Shown here one piece after another: positions 1-9,041 of a stretch of 64,000 bases of DNA (positions are counted from its first letter, which is position 1; each line of letters begins with the position of its first letter). Position numbers and translations under genes: made by a program. Source of the DNA: Methylobacterium brachythecii (GTDB lineage: Bacteria > Pseudomonadota > Alphaproteobacteria > Rhizobiales > Beijerinckiaceae); contig NZ_JACIDN010000008.1 of NCBI RefSeq assembly GCF_014196345.1, positions 186,001-250,000 on the forward strand. Direction: 5' to 3'. The notes below the pieces were generated by a model. That model had not been told where the DNA came from. It saw only the letters and a program-made list of their open reading frames with translations, and did no database searches.

Positions 1-201
1 CATCTCCACTTTCACGGCGGAGCGCGCGTTCAGCACCATCACCGCGCAGCAGACGATCGCGGCGATCAGATCGATGGCGAGCACCACGACCACGAGCCGC
101 GTGCGCGTCGGCAGGCTCGCCCAGATCGAAGCGCGGCGGTGCATCGCATCCCGCTCCGTGGCCCGCAGCTCGAACTCCGCGCTCTTCGGCATCATGTTCA
201 T
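1..201 (-). CDS. N-terminal part of a membrane (probably sensor) protein, cut by window start
   Basis: The reverse strand is open from an ATG at 201 to the window edge (67 codons, no stop). It begins MNMMPKSAEFEL and has a basic stretch followed by one hydrophobic segment at about residues 40-58 (LVVVVLAIDLIAAIVCCAVM). A short cytoplasmic N-terminus followed by one membrane segment and a likely extracytoplasmic region is typical of sensor histidine kinases and similar signalling proteins. That role is inferred, because no catalytic domain lies inside the window. Two more ATG codons follow at the third and fourth codons, so the exact start is uncertain. Confidence 0.5.
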   Translation of the reverse strand, partial: MNMMPKSAEFELRATERDAMHRRASIWASLPTRTRLVVVVLAIDLIAAIVCCAVMVLNARSAVKVEM

Positions 202-654
202 CGGCGCGGCAATTAGATGGTCGTCCCGTCCATCCGCGCAGACCAGCCGCTCGGGATTTTTCGGCAATAGATCATCGAATAAGTCACTCGAACTTTTGCT
301 GTTTCCGCTCCTTCTGCAACCTCGCCGATCATTTGGGGGATGTCTATGTCGTGGGTCGCCCGCACGCACTAATGATTCTCTTAAAATCACCCGCGAGGCG
401 GTCGGGCCGGCCATCGGCATCGAGACCGGCACGGAGTCGAGGCCGGCACTCTGCACGCTGCCGAGAGTCTCGCTGCGCCCCATCTCGGGATCACCCAAGT
501 GCTGGCCGGTGACCCTTCCTTAATTGTGACGGCCTAGATCAGTTTTTGTGTAAATGCTGAGCCGCGACGACTTCGCTCGGCGCTTCAGACATCTTGTAGC
601 CGCAATGTCGGGGTCGGGTCGTTGCCATCATACAACGTTCGAGAGTCCGATCTG
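202..654. other. Intergenic region between divergent genes
   Basis: This 450-bp stretch separates a leftward membrane-protein gene from a rightward one, so it should carry both promoters. A long frame crosses it on the + strand, but the composition (Ser/Arg/Pro-rich, no motif) does not look coded. It is more AT-rich around 270-380 and 530-560. I could not assign a specific promoter or RNA. Confidence 0.4.
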
Positions 655-1563
655 ATGACGGTGAACATCGATCCGTCCGAGGTCCGAGCCGGCACCTCCG
701 CCAAGCCGACCACCAGCATGCCGGCCACCGCCAAGGGCCGGCTTCGACTTCCGCTACGCACGATCCTGATCGGCGGCATCGGCGGCATCGGACTGGTCGC
801 CTTCACCGCCGGGGCCTTCTCGTTCTTCTCGACGCTCGCCGATCCGCGCACTCGCCTGCCGAAGCCGATGCAGGCGGCGGCCTCCATGCCCGACCTGAAG
901 GACGGGTTGCCGGCACTGGTCGACGACGCCGGCCGGACAAAGGCGACGACCTTCAATCTGCCGCGCCCGCAGGCGACGGAGCCTGCCGAGCAATCGCAGC
1001 CGCCCGTCCAGCAGGCCGGCGTCGCGCCCCCCGTTAGCGAACCGGCGCCCGCGCCGGCCGCCAAGACGGAGGCCGTCGCCAGCGCCGCGACCTTCGACCC
1101 GCAGGCGCCGGCGCTTCGCACCGGACCGAACCCGCCTCAGATCCAGAACGCGGCGACGGTTCCCGCCGCACGGACGGCCGCGATCGTCGCGCCGCCGGCC
1201 CGTGCCGTCGCCACCATCGCACCGGCTCGCACCGAGACGGTGAAGGCAAAGCCCGTGCAGGCCGCTGCCATCGCGGCCCCGAGCCGCGAGCTGGACGCGC
1301 AGTCCGAGCCGACATCCACCGCGACCGTGACGGCCCCTCCCCCCGCGCAGCCGGCGCATAAGCCTGTCGCCGCCAAGCCTGCGGTGCAGAAGGCCGCCGC
1401 GCGCAAGGCCACTGCGAAAACCGCCTCGGCCGAGCCGGACGAACCTGCCGTGGCGACGCCTGCTGCCGCGAGCAGCGACGATTCCGATATTCCGGGCGCC
1501 CGTCAGTTCCGTGCCGGCGTCAAGGCGATCACCGGTATCTTTGGCGACAACAAGGAAGACTGA
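655..1563 (+). CDS. Hypothetical single-pass membrane protein with long Ala/Pro-rich tail
   Basis: The start chosen is MTVNIDPSEV at 655, where the predicted protein has 302 residues. An upstream in-frame start at 622 adds 11 residues. A hydrophobic segment rich in Gly and Ile (about residues 35-57) follows a basic patch, giving one N-terminal membrane anchor. The remainder is low-complexity Ala/Pro/Thr/Lys sequence, resembling the periplasmic spacer of envelope proteins, and ends in a short acidic tail. No enzymatic motif is visible. Function unknown; an envelope-tethered protein is an inference from layout only. Confidence 0.6.
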   Translation: MTVNIDPSEVRAGTSAKPTTSMPATAKGRLRLPLRTILIGGIGGIGLVAFTAGAFSFFSTLADPRTRLPKPMQAAASMPDLKDGLPALVDDAGRTKATTFNLPRPQATEPAEQSQPPVQQAGVAPPVSEPAPAPAAKTEAVASAATFDPQAPALRTGPNPPQIQNAATVPAARTAAIVAPPARAVATIAPARTETVKAKPVQAAAIAAPSRELDAQSEPTSTATVTAPPPAQPAHKPVAAKPAVQKAAARKATAKTASAEPDEPAVATPAAASSDDSDIPGARQFRAGVKAITGIFGDNKED

Positions 1564-1597
1564 GCCGGCCCTGACGGCTCAGTCTCACCGGACGCGC

Positions 1598-3313
1598 TCA
1601 GCCGTGCTGGCGCTTCGGTTTTCCGACCTCGCGGCGGTGCTTGCTGGCACGAGGACTTTGCTTCTTCGGCGGCGGAGCCCCCTCGCCCGCCAATCTCTCA
1701 ATGGCGACGTCGGGCGAACCGCGCTCGAAGGCGGCCGCGAAGTCGGCAGCGGCCGTGCCGCGGATTTCGAACTTGGTCTCGCGCTCGAAGATCCGGATCG
1801 CGCCGATGTCACCGCGCCCGATCTTGCCGCGACGGGTCAGCATCGGCAGCAGCCGGCGCGGATCGGCGGAGTCCCGGCGGCCGAGATTAAGCCGGAACCA
1901 GACCGAGGGGCCGTCGTCGCCGACGCGGGGCGCACCGACCGGCACGGCGCCACGCTCGTCCGCGGCGGCCTTGCGCTGGCTCTGGCGTGACTCCGTGGAA
2001 AAATTCGGATCGCCGACCTCCTCGGGGGCCGGGATTCGGGCGCGGTAGGCGCGGGCGAGCGCGGCGGCCAGCTTTTCGGGGGGGAGCTTGGCGAGCAGGG
2101 CATCGGCCCACTCCCGGTCCTCCTCGTTCGGCTCCTCGCTGAAGGAGGGGTCGTCCAGCATGCGATCGCGGTCGAGGACGCGGACTTCCTCCGCGGTGGG
2201 CGGCCCGCTCCACTCGTAGCTGACGCCGGCAATGGCCAGCATCTGCTCGGCGCGGCGGCGCCGCGAGCCCGCGACCAGCAGGACGCTGGTGCCCTTGCGG
2301 CCGGCGCGGCCGGTGCGGCCGCTCCGGTGCTGCATCACCTCGGCATCGTGCGGCAGGTCGGCATGGATGACGAGGTCGAGCCCCGGCAGATCGATGCCGC
2401 GGGCGGCGACGTCGGTGGCGACGCAGACCCGCGCGCGGCCATCGCGCAGGGCCTGGAGCGCCGCATTGCGCTCGCCCTGGCCGAGTTCGCCCGACAGCGC
2501 CACGGCAGTGAAGCCGCGCTCGATCAGCGAGGCCTGAAGATGGCGCACGCCCTCGCGGGTATTGCAGAACACGATCGAGGTCGGCGCATCGACGTAGCGC
2601 AGCACGTTGACGACGGCGTGCTCAATCTCGCGCGGATAGACCCGTACCGCCCGGTACTGGATGTCCGCATGCCCGCGCGAGGCGCCGGCCACGGCCAGCC
2701 GCAGGGCGTCGCGCTGGTAGCGCTCGGCGAGGGCGGTGATGAGCTTCGGCAGCGTGGCGGAGAAGAGCAACGTGCGTCGCGTCGGAGGCGCCGCGGAGAG
2801 AATGAACTCAAGGTCGTCGCGAAATCCGAGATCGAGCATCTCGTCGGCCTCGTCGAGCACGACGGCCGCGAGCGTCTCGGTCTTGAGGCGGCCGCGCTCG
2901 ATATGGTCGCGCAGGCGGCCGGGGGTGCCGACGACGATGTGCACGCCGGCATCGAGCGCCCTCGCCTCGCGGCGCGGATCCATACCGCCGACGCAGGGCA
3001 CGACGCGGGCACCCGTCTCGGCGTAGAGCCAAGACAACTCCCGCTCGACCTGCAGCGCCAGCTCGCGCGTCGGCGCGATCACCAATGCGAGCGGGGCACC
3101 GGGAGGGGGCAGCGTCTCGTCGTCCCCGAGCAGGCGCTCGGCGACGGCGATGCCGAAGGCCACGGTCTTGCCCGAGCCGGTCTGAGCCGAGACGAGCAGG
3201 TCGCGCCCCTGGGAGGCGGGATCGAGCACGGCCTCCTGAACCGGCGTCGGCTCTTCGTAGCCGCGTGCGGCGAGCGTCCGCGCGAGCGGGGCTGGGAGTA
3301 TCGGAAACGGCAC
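1598..3313 (-). CDS. DEAD-box ATP-dependent RNA helicase with DbpA-type C-terminal domain
   Basis: This protein is predicted to unwind RNA during ribosome assembly or RNA turnover. A GTG start at 3313 (VPFPILPAPL) puts the Q motif at the N-terminus and gives 571 residues; a longer reading frame begins at 3532. Helicase motifs appear in order: the Walker A variant AQTGSGKT, PTRELA, GTPGR, DEAD (LDEADEML), SAT (LLFSATLP) and the C-terminal HRSGRTGRAG. After a charged linker, a segment around PSVWFRLNLGRRD to EIRGTAAADFAAAF matches the DbpA RNA-binding fold, and the last 30 residues are basic. It may bind 23S rRNA like DbpA, but that is inferred from family. Confidence 0.88.
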   Translation of the reverse strand: MPFPILPAPLARTLAARGYEEPTPVQEAVLDPASQGRDLLVSAQTGSGKTVAFGIAVAERLLGDDETLPPPGAPLALVIAPTRELALQVERELSWLYAETGARVVPCVGGMDPRREARALDAGVHIVVGTPGRLRDHIERGRLKTETLAAVVLDEADEMLDLGFRDDLEFILSAAPPTRRTLLFSATLPKLITALAERYQRDALRLAVAGASRGHADIQYRAVRVYPREIEHAVVNVLRYVDAPTSIVFCNTREGVRHLQASLIERGFTAVALSGELGQGERNAALQALRDGRARVCVATDVAARGIDLPGLDLVIHADLPHDAEVMQHRSGRTGRAGRKGTSVLLVAGSRRRRAEQMLAIAGVSYEWSGPPTAEEVRVLDRDRMLDDPSFSEEPNEEDREWADALLAKLPPEKLAAALARAYRARIPAPEEVGDPNFSTESRQSQRKAAADERGAVPVGAPRVGDDGPSVWFRLNLGRRDSADPRRLLPMLTRRGKIGRGDIGAIRIFERETKFEIRGTAAADFAAAFERGSPDVAIERLAGEGAPPPKKQSPRASKHRREVGKPKRQHG

Positions 3314-3567
3314 GGCAATCGACCTTGGAGTCTTGGGGCGGGCTACGCTGGGCGGCCCGCGATCCGTCCGGCGGCAGGCCGGTCTCGGATGAGAAGCAGA
3401 CATGCTTCCTACGCTCACCGGGACCGGAAGGCCACGGCCCGCGACGCATGCCGCTCGTGCGATGCGGCACGTCCCGGACAGCAATGGAAAATCGCCCGTG
3501 GCTTCATCGGGTTGTCGCGCCGACCGACGCATGCCACGAGACGCTGTCGCTAAGGGGAAGGGAGAGG

Positions 3568-4668
3568 ATGGGAACGGTTCTGCGCTTGGTGGTTGCCTGG
3601 GCGAGCGTCGCGGCCTTCGCGATGTTCGGTGCCGGCTGGCTCGGCGATCTGTCCTCGCCTCTCTGGGCTACCGGAATCTTTCTCTGGCTGTTTCTCGTGA
3701 TCATGTGGTCGGCTTTCGGCGTCGTGCATGAAGCCGAGGACCTCGCGCACCGTCTCGGCGAGCCGCTCGGCACGCTGATCCTGACGCTCTCGATCGTCAT
3801 CATCGAGGTGGTGCTGGTCTCCGCCGTGATGCTCTCGGCCAAGGATGCGCCGACTCTCGGCCGCGACACAATGTTCGCCGTGCTGATGATTGTGCTGAAT
3901 GGCGTGGTCGGCCTCGGCCTGCTGATCGGCGGCCTGCGCCATCACCAGCAGCGCTACAACCTGAAGGGCGCCGCTGCCTTCCTGTCGGTGATCATCCCGC
4001 TCACGGTGATCGCGCTGATCATCCCCAACTTCACGACCTCGACGACGAACGGCTCACTGACCAAGTTCCAGGCAATCTCGTTCTCGATCTTCACGATCGC
4101 GCTCTACGGCGTCTTCCTGCTGATCCAGACCAACCGGCACAAGAGCTTCTTCCTGGAAGCCGAGGCCGAGGAGAGCGATGCCGCGGCCGAGGGCCAAAAG
4201 GGCGAGGCCTCCGCCAAGGCCGTGCTGATCCATACGGCACTGCTGCTGGCCAACATTTTGCCCATCGTCCTGCTCGCCAAAAGCCTCGCCAAAGTGCTCG
4301 ATCACGGGATCGCCGCGCTCGGTGCGCCTCACGCCCTCGGCGGCGTGCTCATCGCCGGCATCGTGTTCACGCCCGAGGGCATCAGTGCGCTCAAAGCCGT
4401 CTCGCGCAACGAGCTGCAACGAGCGATCAATCTTTGCCTGGGCGCGGCCACCTCGACGGTGGGCCTCACCGTGCCGGCGATCCTCGCCGTAGGGCTCATC
4501 ACGAACCAGACCGTCATCCTCGGCCTCGCTCCGACCGAGATGACGCTGCTTGCGGTCACGCTGATCCTGAGCACGCTGACCTTCTCGGGCACACGCACGA
4601 CGGTGCTCGAAGGGGCCGTGCATCTGGTGCTGTTCTTCGTCTACCTAACGCTGATCTTCTCGCCGTAA
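3568..4668 (+). CDS. Cax/ChaA-type calcium (sodium)/proton antiporter
   Basis: A 366-residue integral membrane protein predicted to export Ca2+ or Na+ in exchange for protons across the inner membrane. It has about 10-11 hydrophobic segments. Each half carries one acidic helix motif typical of the CaCA superfamily: GEPLGTLILTLSIVIIEVVL in the first half and FTPEGISALKAV in the second. An acidic cytoplasmic loop (EAEAEESDAAAEGQ) separates the halves, as in ChaA. The ATG at 3568 follows a purine-rich GGGAGAGG. It is transcribed divergently from the helicase gene, with about 250 bp between them. Confidence 0.88.
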   Translation: MGTVLRLVVAWASVAAFAMFGAGWLGDLSSPLWATGIFLWLFLVIMWSAFGVVHEAEDLAHRLGEPLGTLILTLSIVIIEVVLVSAVMLSAKDAPTLGRDTMFAVLMIVLNGVVGLGLLIGGLRHHQQRYNLKGAAAFLSVIIPLTVIALIIPNFTTSTTNGSLTKFQAISFSIFTIALYGVFLLIQTNRHKSFFLEAEAEESDAAAEGQKGEASAKAVLIHTALLLANILPIVLLAKSLAKVLDHGIAALGAPHALGGVLIAGIVFTPEGISALKAVSRNELQRAINLCLGAATSTVGLTVPAILAVGLITNQTVILGLAPTEMTLLAVTLILSTLTFSGTRTTVLEGAVHLVLFFVYLTLIFSP

Positions 4669-4734
4669 GTCGACGGGAGAACGCACCGTTTCGTCATTGC
4701 AAGCGAAAGCGAAGCAATGACGGTAGCGACGGCG

Positions 4735-5496
4735 TCAGCCGCCGAATCGCTCCGTCCGGATGACGCCAGGCTTCACCCCCGCATCGACAAGGAGATCCGA
4801 GACAGTGCCGACGAAGGCATTGCCGCCGCAGACGAAGACGTGGCGGGGCTTGCCGATATGGTCGAGGGCGGTCTCGATCATCACCCGGTCGATGCGGCGC
4901 CCGGCCGTGGCGCCCGCTCGGGTCGTCAGCAAGGTGAGATCGAAGCCCGGTTCGTCGCGCGCACGCGCCTCGAGCTCCTCGCGCAGGATCGCCTCCGCCG
5001 CCTCGCGCACGGAATAGATCAGCAGCATCGGCGCCTCGCTGCCGGTCTCGGCGCGTGCGCGCAGCATCGACAGCAGCGGCACCACACCGGACCCTCCACC
5101 GATCAGGAGGACGGGGCCGCCATCCTCGGGCGACCAGACGAAGGACCCGCCGATCGGCCCGCGCAGCTCGACCTCGTCGCCAACTTCGGCGACGTCGGCG
5201 AAGTAGCTCGACACTTCGCCGCCCGAGAGCCCCTCGATCATCAGCTCGAGCCCGTTGGCGTCACCCGGGGCGGAGGCGATCGAATAGCTGCGCTGCGCCT
5301 GATAGCCATCTGGCGCGGTGAGCCGGAGCTCGACGTGCTGGCCTGCCCGATGCGCCCCATCGAGCCCCATGAAACGCACGCTTTTCACGCGCGGTGTCAC
5401 GGGCGTGATCGCGCCAATCCTGGCTTTGCGCCAGGCTACCCTGTCTGCGGCCACGTCAGTCTCCGGTGAAGCGCTGCTCGCGCCAAGGGTCGCCAT
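4735..5496 (-). CDS. FNR-type flavin oxidoreductase (ferredoxin/flavodoxin reductase-like)
   Basis: This 253-residue protein has the FAD-binding signature QRSYSIASAP (RxYS) and the NAD(P)-binding signature LIGGGSGVVPLLSML, then a C-terminal CGGNAFV motif. It should transfer electrons from NAD(P)H through FAD. No 2Fe-2S domain is appended. The gene begins inside the end of the upstream molybdopterin oxidoreductase gene (41-bp overlap), so the two are translationally linked. The reductase probably supplies or accepts electrons for that enzyme. The pairing is seen in the sequence; the electron route is inferred. Confidence 0.85.
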   Translation of the reverse strand: MATLGASSASPETDVAADRVAWRKARIGAITPVTPRVKSVRFMGLDGAHRAGQHVELRLTAPDGYQAQRSYSIASAPGDANGLELMIEGLSGGEVSSYFADVAEVGDEVELRGPIGGSFVWSPEDGGPVLLIGGGSGVVPLLSMLRARAETGSEAPMLLIYSVREAAEAILREELEARARDEPGFDLTLLTTRAGATAGRRIDRVMIETALDHIGKPRHVFVCGGNAFVGTVSDLLVDAGVKPGVIRTERFGG

Positions 5497-6061
5497 ACAT
5501 GTGATAGCCGCGCAGCTCCCAAAAACCGCCCTCGTCCTTCCGGGTGAAGCGCAAGCCCTTCACCCATTTCGGGCTCTTCCAGAAATAGAGATGCGGCACG
5601 AGGAGGCGGGCAGGACCGCCATGGTCAGCCGGGATCGGCTTGCCCTCGTAGGAGGTGGCCACCATCGCCTTGCCGCCGCGCAGATCGGCGACCGGAACGT
5701 TGGTGGTGTAGTCGTCGAAACCTTCGAACAGCGTGTAGTTCGTCGGCGGCTCGATCCCGACATCGGCCAGGATATCGTCGAAGCTCACGCCCTCCCACGC
5801 GGTGTCGAACTTCGACCACTTGGTGACGCAGTGGATGTCGCCCTTCCAGCGGGTGTGCGGCAGCCGCGCGAACTCGGCCCAGCTCCAGCTCTTCAACGGC
5901 CGAGGCCCGTCACGTAGGGTGAAGCTCCAGGTCTCCTCCGTCACCCGGGGCGTCGGCCCGAGCTGAAGCACGGGGAAATCCTCAGTGAGGTACTGGCCCG
6001 GCGGCAGACGCTCGGCGACGTCGGCCTTCGGCGGGCGGCCCGTAAAGCCCCGTGTCACCAT
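5456..6061 (-). CDS. Sulfite oxidase-like molybdopterin-dependent oxidoreductase
   Basis: A 201-residue protein of the sulfite oxidase/YedY molybdopterin-binding fold. The segment GDIHCVTKWS holds the conserved cysteine (C78) that ligates molybdenum in this family, followed by FDTAWEGVSF, ADHGGPARLLVPHLYFWKSPKW and a C-terminal GFWELRGYHMYGDPW. It is short and has no Tat signal, so it should stay in the cytoplasm, unlike MsrP. Its stop codon overlaps the start of a flavin reductase, which replaces the usual membrane heme partner MsrQ. Substrate unknown; a sulfoxide or related oxo-transfer substrate is a guess. Confidence 0.85.
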   Translation of the reverse strand: MVTRGFTGRPPKADVAERLPPGQYLTEDFPVLQLGPTPRVTEETWSFTLRDGPRPLKSWSWAEFARLPHTRWKGDIHCVTKWSKFDTAWEGVSFDDILADVGIEPPTNYTLFEGFDDYTTNVPVADLRGGKAMVATSYEGKPIPADHGGPARLLVPHLYFWKSPKWVKGLRFTRKDEGGFWELRGYHMYGDPWREQRFTGD

Positions 6062-6152
6062 CGGTCTCTCCCCTCGCTTGCGACGCCCAGCATCAGCGCC
6101 CCGGTATGCGCTCGGGGCTCGCGGAGTTCAAAGGCCGCATTCGCGAACCCGA

Positions 6153-6905
6153 CTACTTGGTTACGGGAGGACCATAGGGCGGACGCGGGATCGCACGATG
6201 CGCGGCGCGCAGAGCGGCGGACCAGCGCTCGCGCAGGTCATGGAAGTACGGCTCGCCGGCCTCGATGCGGTGGTCGACTTCGAGGGTCAGGGCATTGCGG
6301 CGCAGGACGGCGATGTCGATCGGCAGGCCTACGCCGAGATTCGAGCGCATCGTCGAATCCATCGAGACCAGCGCGACCTTCAGCGCATCGTAGAGGTCGA
6401 GCTTGGACGTCACGGCCCGGTCGAGGATCGGCTTGCCGTATTTGTGCTCGCCGATTTGCAGGAACGGCGAGTCCCGCCCGCATTCGATGAAGTTGCCGGC
6501 GGAGTAGATCATGAACAACCGCATTTCGCCGGTGCCGATCTGCCCACCGAGCAGGAAGGAAACCTCGAAGCGAAGGTTGGCGCGCTCGAAGCCGTCGCGC
6601 TCGATCTTGTGGACCTGGCGGATCGCGCGTCCGACGAGTTGCGCCGCCTTGAACATGCTGGGCATGTCGGCGAGCTTCTCAGGCTCCTCACCCTCGACGT
6701 CGTCGACGCCCTCGCGGAGCAGACTAAGGACGGACTGCGTCACCGAGAGATTGCCGGCGGAAGCCAGCATGATCACGCGCTCGCCGGGCGCGTTAAACAT
6801 CTGCAGCTTGCGAAAGGTCGAGATGTCGTCGAGCCCCGCATTGGTGCGGGTGTCGGCGATCATCACCAGACCGTCCTCGACCAGAACTCCGACGCAGTAG
6901 GTCAT
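6153..6905 (-). CDS. Anbu: proteasome-type N-terminal nucleophile peptidase
   Basis: A 250-residue Ntn-hydrolase of the ancestral beta subunit family. It begins MTYCVGVLVEDGLVMIADTR: removal of Met would expose Thr2 as the nucleophile, and the ADTRTNAG segment matches the family. Anbu proteins assemble into ring or lock-washer oligomers, but their substrate is unresolved. It is the last gene of a four-gene leftward set (ATP-grasp, alpha-E, transglutaminase, Anbu), the typical Anbu neighbourhood. That context suggests linked peptide-bond formation and breakage on a shared substrate. Confidence 0.9.
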   Translation of the reverse strand: MTYCVGVLVEDGLVMIADTRTNAGLDDISTFRKLQMFNAPGERVIMLASAGNLSVTQSVLSLLREGVDDVEGEEPEKLADMPSMFKAAQLVGRAIRQVHKIERDGFERANLRFEVSFLLGGQIGTGEMRLFMIYSAGNFIECGRDSPFLQIGEHKYGKPILDRAVTSKLDLYDALKVALVSMDSTMRSNLGVGLPIDIAVLRRNALTLEVDHRIEAGEPYFHDLRERWSAALRAAHRAIPRPPYGPPVTK

Positions 6906-6995
6906 CGCGGCAGAGGCCTCGTCACGGGGAAGATCGGGCGCCCCGATCGCATATCGGGCCGTCGCCGCGCAAGACCGTCGATCGGCGCGGGCTCC

Positions 6996-7859
6996 TCAGC
7001 CCTGCGACTGGCTCTGCCGGCCTTGGCTCTGGCTTTGGCTGTGCGACTCGATCCCCCCTTCGACGCGCAGGCGGACCTCCAGACCTTCCTTGCCGCCGCC
7101 GATGCGGCTGCCACGGATCGGCGCCGCACCGAGATAGTCGAGGCCGATCGCCACGCGGATATGCGCCTCGGTCGTCGAGATGCCGTTGGCGGCATCGAAG
7201 CCGACCCAGCCGAGACCCGGAACCAGCGCCTCGGCCCAGGCATGTCCGGCGTGCTGATCATCGACCCCGTCGTCGCGCCGGAAATAGCCGGAGACGTAGC
7301 GGGTCGGGATTTCGAGGTGGCGCGCCGCGGCGATGAAGATATGTGACATGTCCTGGCAGACGCCCTTGCCCGCTTCGAACGACGCCGCAGCCGTCGTGCT
7401 GGCGCTGGTCGGCCCCGGCTCGAACACCACACGCTCGGGGACCGCAGTGAGCAGCTGGTGCAGCACCGAGAGGCGCTCTCCCACGCCGCCCGAGGTCGCC
7501 TCCTCCGCGAAAGCCTGGATCTCGGGGCTCGGCTCGGTCAGCGGAGTCTCGCGCAGGTAGAACGGCTCGGGCAGCCGTTCCATGGCGCCGCGCACGATGC
7601 CGGCGGTGTCGAAGGTCTCGACCTCGCCGGTGACGCGCACGGTGAGAGCGTCGGCCGCCTCGTCGGCGGTGAACCAGTGGACGATGTTGCCGAAGCCGTC
7701 CTCGCGCGCCGTTAGCCGTCCGTCGGCCGAGGGTTCGATCCGCCACTCGCGCACATGCTGCCCGTCATGGTCGCGTGGGGTCAGGCGAAGCACCTGGATC
7801 AGGCCGCGGGCGGCCTGCTCGTAGGTGTAGATCGTGTCGTGAACGACGCGGATGCGCAT
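6996..7859 (-). CDS. Transglutaminase-like cysteine peptidase of the Anbu cluster
   Basis: A 287-residue transglutaminase-superfamily protein. The N-terminal domain (about residues 1-90, TIYTYEQAARGLIQVLRLTP) is the beta-rich region common in bacterial transglutaminase-like proteins. The catalytic core has Cys in GVCQDMSHIF, His in AGHAWAEAL and Asp in GFDAANG, so the triad is complete. No signal peptide is visible. The C-terminus is a Ser/Gln repeat tract. It may act as a protease or an amide-forming enzyme on the Anbu substrate; this is inferred from gene order. Confidence 0.88.
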   Translation of the reverse strand: MRIRVVHDTIYTYEQAARGLIQVLRLTPRDHDGQHVREWRIEPSADGRLTAREDGFGNIVHWFTADEAADALTVRVTGEVETFDTAGIVRGAMERLPEPFYLRETPLTEPSPEIQAFAEEATSGGVGERLSVLHQLLTAVPERVVFEPGPTSASTTAAASFEAGKGVCQDMSHIFIAAARHLEIPTRYVSGYFRRDDGVDDQHAGHAWAEALVPGLGWVGFDAANGISTTEAHIRVAIGLDYLGAAPIRGSRIGGGKEGLEVRLRVEGGIESHSQSQSQGRQSQSQG

Positions 7860-7906
7860 ACCTCGGTCCCGGATGCGTGCGTGAGCGGAGAGCGATTGGG
7901 GCGAGC

Positions 7907-8851
7907 CTATACCAGATACTGGTCGCTGATCGCCGCCCCGAGCTTGTTGTTCTCGCCGATGAAGGCCTCGATGAACTCGTGAAGCCCCGAGGCGAAGATC
8001 CGGTCAATGTCGGCGTTGTGCAGGTAGCTGCGCAGGTTGCTCGCCAGCCGCTGGCTCTCGCCGCGGCGACCGTAGGAATCCGCGATCAGGTCGAGGTGTT
8101 CCATCAATATGCCGACGCAGTTGGTCAGCGAGCGCGGCATCTGGCGATTGAAGATCAGCAGGTCGGCGACGAGCACCGGCTTGATGCTCTCGCGGTAGAC
8201 CCAGTGATAGGCATTGAAGGCGGAGACCTCGCGCAGGATCGTGGTCCACTGGAAGTAGTCGAGGCTGCCGCCGACCTTCTCAGAGGCCGGCAGGAGGATC
8301 TGGTACTTCACGTCGAGGATGCGGGCCGTGTTGTCGGCCCGCTCGATCGCCATGCCGAGCCGGGTGAACCAGTAGCCGTCGTTGCGCAGCATGGTGCGGT
8401 AGGCCGAGCCGTCGAAGGCCAGCGAGACCTGCTTCACCCAATCGAGGAACTGCGAGAACTCGTCCCGCGAGAGCTCGCGCCCTTCGTAGCTGCGCAGCTC
8501 CAGCCACGCGCCGTTGATGGCATCCCACATCTCGGTCGTGAGCGCCGTGCGGATCGAGCGGGCATTCTCGCGCGCCGTCTCGATGCAGGAGCGGATCGAG
8601 GATGGGTTATGGCGCGAGAAAGCCAGGAAGTCGCAGACCGTGTGCTCGTTGACCGCGTCGTAGTGCTTTTTGAATTCGTCGGTATCGCCGGTGGATTCGA
8701 GCGCGGACGCCCATTCGTTGCTAGCCCGGCCGCCATAGCTCGACGGCAGGGCGGCTAGGCGATGCGCGGCGTCGAGGATGCGGGCCACGAAGTCGGCACG
8801 CTCCGCGTAGCGAGAGAGCCAGTAGAGGTTGTCGGCGGTACGGGACAGCAT
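7907..8851 (-). CDS. Alpha-E domain protein (DUF403) of the Anbu cluster
   Basis: A 314-residue, mostly helical protein with the typical start MLSRTADNLYWLSRYAERAD and repeated Arg/Glu-rich helices, matching the alpha-E family. No catalytic residues are known for this family. It lies directly downstream of the circularly permuted ATP-grasp gene and upstream of the transglutaminase. ATP-grasp and alpha-E are often fused or adjacent in other genomes, so it is probably a scaffold or partner of the ligase. Its biochemical role is unknown. Confidence 0.88.
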   Translation of the reverse strand: MLSRTADNLYWLSRYAERADFVARILDAAHRLAALPSSYGGRASNEWASALESTGDTDEFKKHYDAVNEHTVCDFLAFSRHNPSSIRSCIETARENARSIRTALTTEMWDAINGAWLELRSYEGRELSRDEFSQFLDWVKQVSLAFDGSAYRTMLRNDGYWFTRLGMAIERADNTARILDVKYQILLPASEKVGGSLDYFQWTTILREVSAFNAYHWVYRESIKPVLVADLLIFNRQMPRSLTNCVGILMEHLDLIADSYGRRGESQRLASNLRSYLHNADIDRIFASGLHEFIEAFIGENNKLGAAISDQYLV

Positions 8852-9041
8852 GGCTCAGATCACGGCTGTGTCGGGCCAAGAAAGGCCGATCTCGGGAAAA
8901 GGGCGGCGGTGTCGTCGCAAGATGCGGCCGGAACCGCCACCCCGCAACGCGCAATTGCTTGCGAAACGGGCATCTGCCGGACGAGCGCGCATCCGCATCG
9001 GCGCGCACAGCCGGCATGTGCCCGGAAAATATGCAGTCCGG

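Noticed and set aside
3314..3567. Metal riboswitch in the leader of the Cax antiporter
   Set aside because: The leader has no conserved stem or motif that I could match to a known metal riboswitch.
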